Virus record (IMG/VR): IMGVR_UViG_3300031841_005340
Coordinates: 1-22,690 of that record
DNA: 22,690 nt
Origin: a virus
Direction: 5' to 3' (one strand)
Shown: piece after piece, positions 14,581 through 21,235 of the stretch
How positions within the stretch are numbered: the first letter of the stretch is position 1
Layout of the letters: each line of letters opens with the position of its first letter
The notes under the pieces: generated by a model
Seen by the model: the letters and a program-made list of their open reading frames with translations, nothing else
What the model was told of the DNA's origin: nothing
The model's database searches: none
Position numbers and translations under genes: made by a program

Positions 14581-15143
14581 TGGCATTAACAATAAAAGTA
14601 GGCGGAAAAGCCAAACAACAAGAAACACCACAAGAGGAAGTAAAAAAAGATCCTCAAGCAACTGTTTCTATGAATATCAAGAAAAGCTTAGACGGCAACT
14701 TCATGATATTCGACCATCCAGAAATTGATATTGCTGTATTACCAGAAACTAAAAAAGTTGTTACATTTGCAAAAGAAAAGCACAGCAAACACGTTTATGA
14801 AGCTCAAGACAGATTGTTTTCTTTTTTGAGAAAAAGAGGCGTGATCCAATTAGGATCTGTACAAGGTGGTAACGTGTATAACTCTCTAGAAGCAATTATT
14901 CCAGAATCTAAGGTAGAAGGAGTAGATGCTACACAAAGCGTCTTGTACAATATCTCTAGATTTTTAGAAGAAGAAAAGCCATATTACGAACACATCAACG
15001 CTTATCACGATCAACTGGAAGACGAGTTGGTTGATCCTGATGCAGAACACTCCACAGAACTTGGTGAAGTACCGCAAGAAGAAACCAAGGGCTCAATCTT
15101 CCCCGGCATGGCACCTTACGGACTTTACTACGAATATAGATAA
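14580..15143 (+). CDS. unrecognised head-operon protein
   Basis: This is a 187-residue soluble protein with a disordered N-terminus (KQQETPQEEVKKDPQ, about 12-27). A mixed alpha/beta middle follows (such as NFMIFDHPEIDIAVLPETKK), then an acidic segment and an aromatic C-terminus (FPGMAPYGLYYEYR). I do not recognise the family. Its start overlaps the previous stop by one base. Position in the portal-protease gap suggests a head assembly function. It has no membrane segment, Cys motif or obvious enzyme signature. Confidence 0.7.
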   Translation: MALTIKVGGKAKQQETPQEEVKKDPQATVSMNIKKSLDGNFMIFDHPEIDIAVLPETKKVVTFAKEKHSKHVYEAQDRLFSFLRKRGVIQLGSVQGGNVYNSLEAIIPESKVEGVDATQSVLYNISRFLEEEKPYYEHINAYHDQLEDELVDPDAEHSTELGEVPQEETKGSIFPGMAPYGLYYEYR

Positions 15144-15157
15144 CAAGAGAGGTATTT

Positions 15158-15466
15158 TTGGAACTTTTATATTTTATTCTCACTTCTTATGGATTAACTC
15201 AAATCTTAGTTTACGGTAGCATATTTGAAAAACAAAGAGATTACATTCTAGAAAAGTCTGAATGGCTTGGCAAACTCGTGCATTGTCCCATGTGTACAGG
15301 CTTCTGGGTTGGAGCCTTTTTGTTTGGGATAAACGGTTTTACAGAACTATTTACATTTGATTATAATATCGCCAATTTATTGATATTAGGTTGGCTAAGT
15401 TCCGGAACATCATACATTATTAGCGTAATTTTTGATGATTCTGGTATAAAAATTAGCGGAGGCTGA
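15158..15466 (+). CDS. DUF1360-like membrane protein
   Basis: This 102-residue protein has about three hydrophobic segments (about 2-20, 50-66 and 70-92). Its central CPMCTGFWVGAF motif (Cys43, Cys46) is typical of the DUF1360 family of small phage and bacterial membrane proteins of unknown function. The start is TTG at 15158, with AAGAGAGG correctly spaced upstream; ATG does not occur before the conserved region. A membrane protein inside the head operon is notable, because T4-like prohead assembly starts at the inner membrane. The next tiny ORF starts 1 base after the stop. Confidence 0.75.
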   Translation: MELLYFILTSYGLTQILVYGSIFEKQRDYILEKSEWLGKLVHCPMCTGFWVGAFLFGINGFTELFTFDYNIANLLILGWLSSGTSYIISVIFDDSGIKISGG

Positions 15467-15467
15467 A

Positions 15468-15542
15468 ATGAAACGCTGGAAATTACAACCGGTTAGAAGA
15501 TGTTGTAAGGGGTCCAAACCCGAACGGGTTGCGCCCGTATGA
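15468..15542 (+). CDS. 24-residue cationic leader-like ORF
   Basis: ATG at 15468 has a very strong Shine-Dalgarno site (GGAGG, 15458-15462, 5 bases away). The product is 24 residues, Arg/Lys-rich with two adjacent Cys (VRRCCKGSKPERV). It ends at TGA 15540-15542, twelve bases before the protease gene. Its last third covers alternative RNA hairpins. The strong ribosome site on such a short frame suggests that translating it matters, either as a micro-protein or as a leader that tunes expression of the protease gene. I do not recognise the peptide. Confidence 0.5.
   Translation: MKRWKLQPVRRCCKGSKPERVAPV
15510..15538 (+). promoter_or_regulatory. mutually exclusive hairpins before the protease gene
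   Basis: Hairpin C pairs GGGT (15510-15513) with ACCC (15518-15521). Hairpin B pairs ACGGG (15524-15528) with CCCGT (15534-15538). C and B can form together. Hairpin A pairs AACCC (15517-15521) with GGGTT (15526-15530) and excludes both. All lie within the tiny ORF, just upstream of the GAGGAA ribosome site (15541-15546) of the protease gene. A ribosome on the tiny ORF would decide which forms. Stems are 4 to 5 bp, so stability is modest. Confidence 0.4.
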
Positions 15543-15553
15543 GGAAATAGATT

Positions 15554-16156
15554 ATGTCGAAAAAACTTTTGAGAGAATATTATGAACTTTGCGAGGGAGG
15601 TGTCTGTCAAGACCTTCTTACTGAGGCTGAAAAGAAGTTTGTGGCTAATGGTGGAATGATTCTCACTGGAAAGCTGCAAGAAGCCGAAGTCCAAAATGGC
15701 AACGGTAGAGTATACCCACAAAAGGTCCTGCGCCGTGAGATGCAAAATTATGACAAGCTTGTTAGAGAGAGAAGAGCATTGGGAGAATTAGACCACCCTG
15801 ACGATTCTGTGATCAACCTCAAGAACGCATCGCATCTTGTAACAGATGTTTGGTGGGACGGTAATTCAGTAATGGGGAAAGTCAAAGTTTTAGACACACC
15901 ATCTGGTCAAGTTCTTCGTTCTCTCGTGGATTCTGGAGTTTCTTTAGGTATCTCATCTAGAGGATTGGGATCTGTCTCTGAGGGAGCCAACGGCACAGTC
16001 ACAGTTCAAGAAGATTTTCAATTGATTTGTTTTGATTTTGTTTCTGAACCATCAACACCCGGAGCATATATGTCTCTTCAAGAGGGTGTTGAAAAACAAA
16101 TTTTTACCAAAGCAGATAGAATCAATCGTGCTTTGAATTATGTTCTGGAGGACTAA
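15554..16156 (+). CDS. 21: prohead maturation protease (gp21)
   Basis: This is a 200-residue serine protease of the T4 gp21/herpesvirus assemblin type (T4 gp21 is 212). Motifs are GELDHPDD with catalytic His81 and SLGISSRGLGSV with the nucleophile at Ser134/Ser135, followed by FDFVSEPSTPGAY, a family hallmark. It cuts scaffold, core proteins and the capsid N-terminus at (L/I)-x-E sites before DNA packaging. Its own N-terminus has L-R-E and L-C-E (residues 6-14), possible self-cleavage sites. GAGGAA precedes ATG by 7 bases. The next gene starts immediately after the stop. Confidence 0.93.
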   Translation: MSKKLLREYYELCEGGVCQDLLTEAEKKFVANGGMILTGKLQEAEVQNGNGRVYPQKVLRREMQNYDKLVRERRALGELDHPDDSVINLKNASHLVTDVWWDGNSVMGKVKVLDTPSGQVLRSLVDSGVSLGISSRGLGSVSEGANGTVTVQEDFQLICFDFVSEPSTPGAYMSLQEGVEKQIFTKADRINRALNYVLED

Positions 16157-16585
16157 ATGAAAAGGTCAGATCTGAAAAAGATAATAAAGCCAATTGTAAA
16201 AGAATGCATTCAAGAATCTCTTTTAGAAGACGGCGTTTTGTCTAAAGTAATTTCAGAGGTGGCAATGGGCTTGTCGTCATCAACGATTGTAGAACAAAAA
16301 CAGTTTGAACAGCCAAAGCAAGAATCTCTTTCCAATAGAAGAGAGTCTGAGGCTCTAGCAAACCTGAAAGAGCAAAGGCAAAAAATGTTAGATGCTATTG
16401 GCAAAGACTCAATGAATGGAGTCAATATTTTTGAGGGCACTGAACCTCTTTCTTCTTCCGGCGAAATTGGACCGGGAGGACCAAAAAACGCACTGAGTGG
16501 TGTAGATCCTAGAGATCCCGGTGTTGACATTTCCGATTTGGCGGGAATTTTTGGTGATACTTGGAAGGTGATAAAGAATGGCTAA
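16157..16585 (+). CDS. putative prohead-core protein
   Basis: This 142-residue protein begins with a basic amphipathic helix (MKRSDLKKIIKPIVKECIQE) and then has a Gln/Glu/Ser-rich, probably flexible, middle. Its C-terminal end is Gly/Pro/Asp-rich (GVDPRDPGVDISDLAGIFG). It has several (I/L)-x-E motifs, such as I-S-E near residue 34 and I-F-E near 93, so it could be a protease substrate like T4 core proteins. It starts at the base after the protease stop and overlaps the bS21 gene by 8 bases. A core or packaged-protein role is inferred; the family is not recognised. Confidence 0.68.
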   Translation: MKRSDLKKIIKPIVKECIQESLLEDGVLSKVISEVAMGLSSSTIVEQKQFEQPKQESLSNRRESEALANLKEQRQKMLDAIGKDSMNGVNIFEGTEPLSSSGEIGPGGPKNALSGVDPRDPGVDISDLAGIFGDTWKVIKNG

Positions 16586-16817
16586 ACCAGTTAATGTAGA
16601 AGTTACTCTAAGACCGGGAGAAGATCCCGGCAGAATGATAAAAAGATTTATTAGAAAGGTAAAAAAATCTGGCATCATGGAAGAATACAGAGACCGCAGG
16701 TTTCATGAAAAAAGGTCCGACAAAAGAAGAAGAATCAAGCAAGCGCAAAAGCGAGCACACGAAAGAGATTTAGCCAAGAAAAAGGCAAAAGAAATACAAT
16801 TAGAGAGGGGAAGATAA
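16578..16817 (+). CDS. rpsU: ribosomal protein bS21 homologue
   Basis: This 79-residue, very basic protein aligns with bacterial bS21 (71 residues in E. coli) across its length: a short N-terminal strand (VNVEVTLRPGEDPGRMI), then RRF-like KRFIRKVKKSGIMEEYRDR, RRFHEKRSDKRRRIK, and a Lys/Arg/Ala-rich helical tail. bS21 sits next to the anti-Shine-Dalgarno end of 16S rRNA and helps initiation. Phage-coded bS21 is known from some pelagiphages and very large phages, and probably replaces the host copy on ribosomes. It overlaps the preceding gene by 8 bases with AAGGTGAT upstream, and the next gene starts directly after its stop, so it is made with head proteins. Confidence 0.85.
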   Translation: MAKPVNVEVTLRPGEDPGRMIKRFIRKVKKSGIMEEYRDRRFHEKRSDKRRRIKQAQKRAHERDLAKKKAKEIQLERGR

Positions 16818-17240
16818 ATGGGTAATTATTATCAATATTCAAAAGGGGTTGGCAATGTCGGTTCATACCAAATTTCTGGTATACCATATGCAACAGCTTC
16901 TTTTACAGTTGCCGCTGCTGGGAGCACCCCAACAGAAGTGACTTTTCCACATGTAACAAAGTTTGTAACAATTTCAAATACAAACACAGGTACAAATGTG
17001 CCACTTAGATTTGGATTTAGTTCTCTGGGAGTTACAGGATCTGCTGCTGGAGGTAGCAATTATTATTTCACTTTGGATAACGGAGACTCCTATACTGGGG
17101 AATTTAGAGTCACAAGTGTTTATTTGCTGAGTGACACTGCCGGAACAGAAACATCTGCATCTATCGTTGCAGGATTGACAGGAATTCAAACTAGAGAATT
17201 ACCGGGACCAAATTGGTCTGGTTCTGTAGGGGTGGGCTAG
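16818..17240 (+). CDS. beta-rich virion protein, head decoration candidate
   Basis: This is a 140-residue, Ser/Thr/Gly-rich, all-beta protein starting MGNYYQYSKGVGNVGSYQIS. Repeated short strands (SFTVAAAGSTPTEVTF, KFVTISNTNTGTNVPLRFGF, RVTSVYLLSDTAG) suggest a small beta sandwich such as a capsid decoration or fibre-tip domain. There are no Cys residues or membrane segments. It lies in the head operon between bS21 and a LamG-like protein, before scaffold and capsid, so it is probably exposed on the virion surface. The family is not named. Confidence 0.7.
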   Translation: MGNYYQYSKGVGNVGSYQISGIPYATASFTVAAAGSTPTEVTFPHVTKFVTISNTNTGTNVPLRFGFSSLGVTGSAAGGSNYYFTLDNGDSYTGEFRVTSVYLLSDTAGTETSASIVAGLTGIQTRELPGPNWSGSVGVG

Positions 17241-17243
17241 TGA

Positions 17244-18176
17244 ATGAACAGGAATGGTTTAGGATCTAAAAGAGCAAAATCTATCTCCTCCACTCAGGCT
17301 GGAAAACGCCGAGTTGCTGATGTAGGTCCAGATAGAATCATTCGTCATTTCGGTGCCAGCGATATTAAGGGCTGGTATGATTCAACCGATGCTAGACTTG
17401 CAAGTTTAGCAAATGATTCAGATGTCACCACTTGGTATGATAAAGGACCAGACGGGCAAGACCTATCACAAACCACAGCAGCGAACAAACCACATTATAT
17501 CCATAGCGGTCTAAACGGAAAACCAGTGCTGAGAAGTGATGGTGTTGATGATATAATGGAAAGTGGCAATATTGACTGGTCTAGTACAACCAGTGCATTT
17601 GTTTTGTTTAAAAAAGGCGACAACGGCGATAATGAAGGACCATTCGGAGGTCTTAATCCAACAGAGCCAGTCCCTAAGTGTAGATTTGGCATAGCAGCAC
17701 GAGAAATAACAGTAGATAAAATTAGAGTGGAAGTGTACGGACAGGGATCTGGCGGAAACTTTGGCTTAAATAGTTTTTATGATACTTCTGGCACAGCAAC
17801 AGATACTCCACCCACAATGACAAATGTAAGAGATGCATATATGCTTTCTTATTATGAGTGGCAAATAAATTCAGGCGTTGCAGCAGCAGGTGCATTTACT
17901 ATGAATGCGTACAACAAAGAAGCCGTTAGCGCAGTGACTGTTACATCCGAATCACCAGATAATGCCTCTAATGTGACAAGTGGAGATGCCACAACGATGG
18001 CTTCGGAAGGTTTTGATACAGCACCAATGCAAGTTTTTAGAAACATCCATTCCCCCGGATTTTTAGATGGAGACATAGCATTTATATTATTCTCAAACCG
18101 CCATTATGACCTAAGGGAAAGACAAAAAATACTCAAAGCAGTCCAGCAAAGATTCGGATACGCCAATATAAACTAA
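17244..18176 (+). CDS. LamG/concanavalin A-like virion protein
   Basis: This is a 310-residue protein with a basic, probably disordered N-terminus (1-30). A domain of concanavalin A-like (LamG) type follows, with typical stretches TTWYDKGPDGQDLSQTTAAN, HYIHSGLNGKPVLRSDGVDD and the late strand DGDIAFILFSNRHYDLRERQ. Such domains often bind sugars. In a head operon this fits a decoration protein that attaches phage to cell-surface or mucus glycans, in the way the Ig-like Hoc protein of T4 does. The C-terminal helix (RERQKILKAVQQRFGY) is also usual for this group. It follows the previous stop after 3 bases. Confidence 0.75.
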   Translation: MNRNGLGSKRAKSISSTQAGKRRVADVGPDRIIRHFGASDIKGWYDSTDARLASLANDSDVTTWYDKGPDGQDLSQTTAANKPHYIHSGLNGKPVLRSDGVDDIMESGNIDWSSTTSAFVLFKKGDNGDNEGPFGGLNPTEPVPKCRFGIAAREITVDKIRVEVYGQGSGGNFGLNSFYDTSGTATDTPPTMTNVRDAYMLSYYEWQINSGVAAAGAFTMNAYNKEAVSAVTVTSESPDNASNVTSGDATTMASEGFDTAPMQVFRNIHSPGFLDGDIAFILFSNRHYDLRERQKILKAVQQRFGYANIN

Positions 18177-18254
18177 AAAGGCTTTTTCGTATTTTATTCA
18201 CTAATTATAAACGATGCAATATATCTACAAGCATTTAAGTATAGGAGCAAAGAA
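18177..18254 (+). promoter_or_regulatory. scaffold leader: weak hairpin and late-promoter-like box
   Basis: The only clear gap in the head operon before the scaffold gene. It starts with an AAAAAGGCTTTTT near-palindrome (18175-18187), a poor intrinsic terminator because it has no G+C stem. A TATAAAC box follows (18206-18212), five of eight bases short of the T4 late consensus TATAAATA only at its end, about 43 bases before the start. AGGAG lies 8 bases before ATG. A late promoter here would boost scaffold and capsid synthesis; the match is partial. Confidence 0.3.
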
Positions 18255-19265
18255 ATGTCTAATATGTTAGAACAAGCGATTGTCGATGCAGAAGCGCTCA
18301 AAGAAGCTGCATTGCAGAATGCAGAACAAGCTGTTATTGAAAAATATCAAGCAGAGATCAAAAATGCTGTTGAAGCTCTTTTAGAGCAAGACGAAGAAGA
18401 TCCGCTTGAGGAACCATTAGACGATGAAGATGGTTTAGAGTCTGATGAAGAATTAGCACAACAAATGCCTTTAGCGGCGACCGGTGGAGACAAGCTTTGC
18501 CCCTGCCCAGATGACGAAGAAGAAGTCGAAATCGACTTTGATCAATTGGCACAACAAATGCAAGCTTCAGATGAAGAGGCGGGGGGAGGGATTCCTGCTT
18601 TGGATTCTCCGTTAGCTTTAGAAGAAGGCGTACATGAAGATGATGAGGAAGTTGAAGAGGAAATTCAAATTACTGAAGAAGAACTCGTAGATATTTTAGA
18701 AGAACTCACACTTGACATGGAGCCTACAAAGGCTGGCTGGCTACAAAGACCAGATTCAAGCGTTGAGCATGAAATTGATATTCTTCAAACAAAAGTGGAA
18801 GAGCCACTTGATGTAAAAGAACTAGAAGAAGAAGATAAAGATGATAAAGATCTTAGCGAGGCTCTAAAAGTATTAGAAGCCGCTGAGAACGAAATTTATA
18901 GGCTTGAAGAAAAAGCAGATAAATACAAAGAAATGCTTTTGCAAATGAAGAACACCTTATCTGAGGTAAATCTTCAGAACGCAAAACTACTCTACACAAA
19001 CCAGACCTTGGTTGATGACTCCCTGAATGAGCGGCAAAAACAAAAGATTGTCGAAGCAATCATGAAATCTGGATCTGTGGAAGAGACAAAGACAATTTTC
19101 GAGGCACTTCAAAGCACAGTGGGAGCACAACCAAACAATAAGAAAGTTGCGCCAAAATCACTTAGCGAGGCAGTTGAGAGAAGGTCTACAACATTACCTA
19201 GAAGGGTAGAAAAAGATTCCCATTCGTTTTCGGATAGGATGAAAATTTTAGCTGGTATAAACTAA
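18255..19265 (+). CDS. 22: prohead core scaffold protein (gp22 type)
   Basis: This is a 336-residue, strongly acidic, mostly helical protein directly upstream of the capsid gene. The N-terminal half (45-165) is Asp/Glu-rich with low complexity, and about 195-255 is coiled coil. The C-terminal part (TLSEVNLQNAKLLYTNQTL, then NERQKQKIVEAIMKS) matches the conserved end of gp22-type scaffolds. Many (L/I)-x-E motifs are present, as expected for a core that gp21 cuts to small peptides. T4 gp22 is 269 residues; the extra length is in the acidic half. It contains CPCP (about 82-85), odd for an intrinsically acidic scaffold. Confidence 0.85.
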   Translation: MSNMLEQAIVDAEALKEAALQNAEQAVIEKYQAEIKNAVEALLEQDEEDPLEEPLDDEDGLESDEELAQQMPLAATGGDKLCPCPDDEEEVEIDFDQLAQQMQASDEEAGGGIPALDSPLALEEGVHEDDEEVEEEIQITEEELVDILEELTLDMEPTKAGWLQRPDSSVEHEIDILQTKVEEPLDVKELEEEDKDDKDLSEALKVLEAAENEIYRLEEKADKYKEMLLQMKNTLSEVNLQNAKLLYTNQTLVDDSLNERQKQKIVEAIMKSGSVEETKTIFEALQSTVGAQPNNKKVAPKSLSEAVERRSTTLPRRVEKDSHSFSDRMKILAGIN

Positions 19266-19282
19266 TATAGGAGAAAAAAACA

Positions 19283-21118
19283 ATGTCAGTTTTAGATAAA
19301 TTAACAGAAGGCATCGTTAATCGTAATCTCCAAAAGGAAGGTACTGCCCTGCTTAATAAGTGGGAAAAGACCGGCCTCCTTGAGGGATTAGATAACGATA
19401 ACACAAAGGCGTCTATGTCACGTCTTTTAGAGAACCAAGCGAAGGAACTTCTTCGTGAAAGTTCATCCATGGCAGCGGGAGACGTTCAAGGTTTCGCTGC
19501 TGTAGCATTCCCAATCGTTCGCCGTGTATTCGGTAGTTTGGTCGCTAATGACTTGGTATCAGTTCAGCCAATGAGCTTACCATCAGGTCTTATTTTCTTC
19601 CTTGATTTCACTTTGAGCAACGCTCGCTTGGATCAAGGACAAGACGCTTCGCTTTATGGCGGAGGAGTTGTTGGTTCACAACTTACAGGTGGTGTGGATT
19701 TGAGTCTTGCAGCAGCAGAGCGCAGCTTCTATGCACTTAACAATGGATACTCATCACCAACTGGATCTCAAGCACTTGCAAGCTTCACTGTTATTGCTTC
19801 TGGTGTTGTTGGCTCTGGAGTTTCTGATGACGTTGAAAGTTCATTGACCCCTGCTACACTTGGTGGAAAGACCACTTACTTGAGTGATCTTGTGCAGTAT
19901 GACCCAGACCTTGAAGGTAAGTCTGTTGTTGTAGCTACAACAACTTGTGCAAATCTTGATGGTCAGATCAATCGTAATGACTTCATAACGGTTGCTCTTA
20001 CTAGTTCCTTCGCCGCAGGGCGCTTGGTACGTCGCTTGACAACTGTTGCAGGTAGAAATGCCGCAAATGTCAACACTTCCGTCAACGGACTCGATTTGGG
20101 CAACACCGCTACAACCAGCATGTTGCTTGTTTTTGAATCCACTGCATCTGCTGGTACATCCACTATAACAAACGATCTAAGCGGTGCTATTGATATCCAT
20201 ATCCCAACCGCTGGAGCACCGGGAGTTGAGTTCGCTCAAGCCGATGCATTCCAGAATGTTGGTGCTGACGCTCTTGGAGCACTTGCTGGTACTTCCCCAT
20301 GGGCTCTTGAAGGTTCAAATGATGCTGGAGGAGCTTTCAACGGAAACGCAGTAGATGTCATGCCAGAAATCGACATCAAAGTTGATTCTGTCAGCGTAAC
20401 CGCAGTAACCAAGAAACTCAAGGCTAAGTGGACACCAGAACTTGGACAAGATCTCCAAGCTTACCACAACCTTGATGCAGAAGTTGAGCTTACAAGCATC
20501 CTCTCTGAGCAAATTGCTCTTGAGATCGACCGTGAGTTGCTCAATGATCTTGTAAAAGGTGCATCTGCTGCTTCTCTTCACTGGTCACGTCGTCCGGGTC
20601 AATTCCTGAACAGAGAGACTGGTGTTAAGATTACTAGTGCGACTGCTCCACCTGACTTCACAGGTACTGTGTCTGAATGGTACGAAACATTACTTGAAAC
20701 TATCAACGATGTATCGGCTCAAATCCACAGAAAGACACTCCGTGGCGGTGCAAACTTCTTGGTTTGTTCCCCAGAAGTTGCGAACATTCTTGAGTTCACT
20801 AGTGGTTTCAGAGCTTCTGTTACTGCTGATACCCCAAGAGGTTCCGCAGGTGCTGTAAAAGTTGGTCAGATTAGTAAGAAGTTCGACATTTATGTTGATC
20901 CTTACTTTATCAGAAACGTAGTTCTTGTTGGACGCAAGGGTGGAAGCTTCTTAGAAAGCGGATATGTGTACGCACCTTATGTGCCACTGCAAGTCACTCC
21001 TACCATCTTTGGTACGGAAGACTTCGTGCCTCGTAAGGGAGTCATGACTCGCTATGCGAAGAAGATGGTACGTCCTGATATGTACGGATTGGTTATCTGT
21101 CACAACCTTGTTGACTAA
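19283..21118 (+). CDS. 23: major capsid protein (gp23)
   Basis: This is a 611-residue HK97-fold major capsid protein of the T4 gp23 family. The helical N-terminal propeptide (1-59) ends in ELLRE, a good L-x-E site for gp21; the mature chain would start SSSMAAGDVQGF, followed by family hallmarks such as AFPIVRRVFGSLVANDLVSV and QPMSLPSGLIFFLDF. The end (VRPDMYGLVICHNLVD) is also typical. T4 gp23 is 521 residues; an Ala/Ser/Thr/Gly-rich insertion at about 120-360 accounts for the difference and may form a surface domain. AGGAG precedes the start. Codons are richer in C-ending and preferred types than nearby genes, as expected for the most abundant product. A strong terminator follows. Confidence 0.95.
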   Translation: MSVLDKLTEGIVNRNLQKEGTALLNKWEKTGLLEGLDNDNTKASMSRLLENQAKELLRESSSMAAGDVQGFAAVAFPIVRRVFGSLVANDLVSVQPMSLPSGLIFFLDFTLSNARLDQGQDASLYGGGVVGSQLTGGVDLSLAAAERSFYALNNGYSSPTGSQALASFTVIASGVVGSGVSDDVESSLTPATLGGKTTYLSDLVQYDPDLEGKSVVVATTTCANLDGQINRNDFITVALTSSFAAGRLVRRLTTVAGRNAANVNTSVNGLDLGNTATTSMLLVFESTASAGTSTITNDLSGAIDIHIPTAGAPGVEFAQADAFQNVGADALGALAGTSPWALEGSNDAGGAFNGNAVDVMPEIDIKVDSVSVTAVTKKLKAKWTPELGQDLQAYHNLDAEVELTSILSEQIALEIDRELLNDLVKGASAASLHWSRRPGQFLNRETGVKITSATAPPDFTGTVSEWYETLLETINDVSAQIHRKTLRGGANFLVCSPEVANILEFTSGFRASVTADTPRGSAGAVKVGQISKKFDIYVDPYFIRNVVLVGRKGGSFLESGYVYAPYVPLQVTPTIFGTEDFVPRKGVMTRYAKKMVRPDMYGLVICHNLVD

Positions 21119-21148
21119 TACAGCTAACTAAACTGTAACAAAAACAAG

Positions 21149-21187
21149 ACCCTGCTTCTAATTTCGGTTGGAAGCGGGGTTTTTTTA
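21149..21187 (+). terminator. intrinsic terminator after the capsid gene
   Basis: ACCCTGCTTC (21149-21158) pairs with GAAGCGGGGT (21171-21180), a 10 bp stem with one G-U pair that may extend inward by T-G and two A-T pairs. It is followed by an uninterrupted run of T to 21186. It lies 30 bases after the capsid stop and would end the late head transcript or set a step in capsid versus downstream neck gene expression. Confidence 0.9.
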
Positions 21188-21190
21188 TTT

Positions 21191-21235
21191 CTATTACTTG
21201 AACGCCAAGCTATTTATAGGTGGAGGAATCTATGC
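21191..21235 (+). promoter_or_regulatory. leader of neck gene; TATAAATA on the minus strand
   Basis: After the terminator the neck gene must get its own or read-through transcription. GGTGGAGGA (21219-21227) is a strong ribosome site for ATG 21236. The palindrome-like CTATTTATAG (21210-21219) gives, on the minus strand, an exact T4 late box TATAAATA (21211-21218) pointing back at the terminator. No sigma70 box pair is convincing on the plus strand. Confidence 0.3.

Noticed and set aside
15480-15545. tRNA-like region before the protease gene
   Set aside because: The GGTTAGAAG and GGGTT elements look tRNA-like, but no acceptor stem, anticodon arm or T-loop set can be built.
18175-18187. AAAAAGGCTTTTT as an intrinsic terminator
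   Set aside because: The stem would be only A-T pairs with a three-base loop, too weak; a read-through to the scaffold is expected.
21197-21216. TTGAAC with TATTTA as a plus-strand sigma70 promoter for the neck gene
   Set aside because: The spacer is only 7 bases, far from the 16 to 18 needed.
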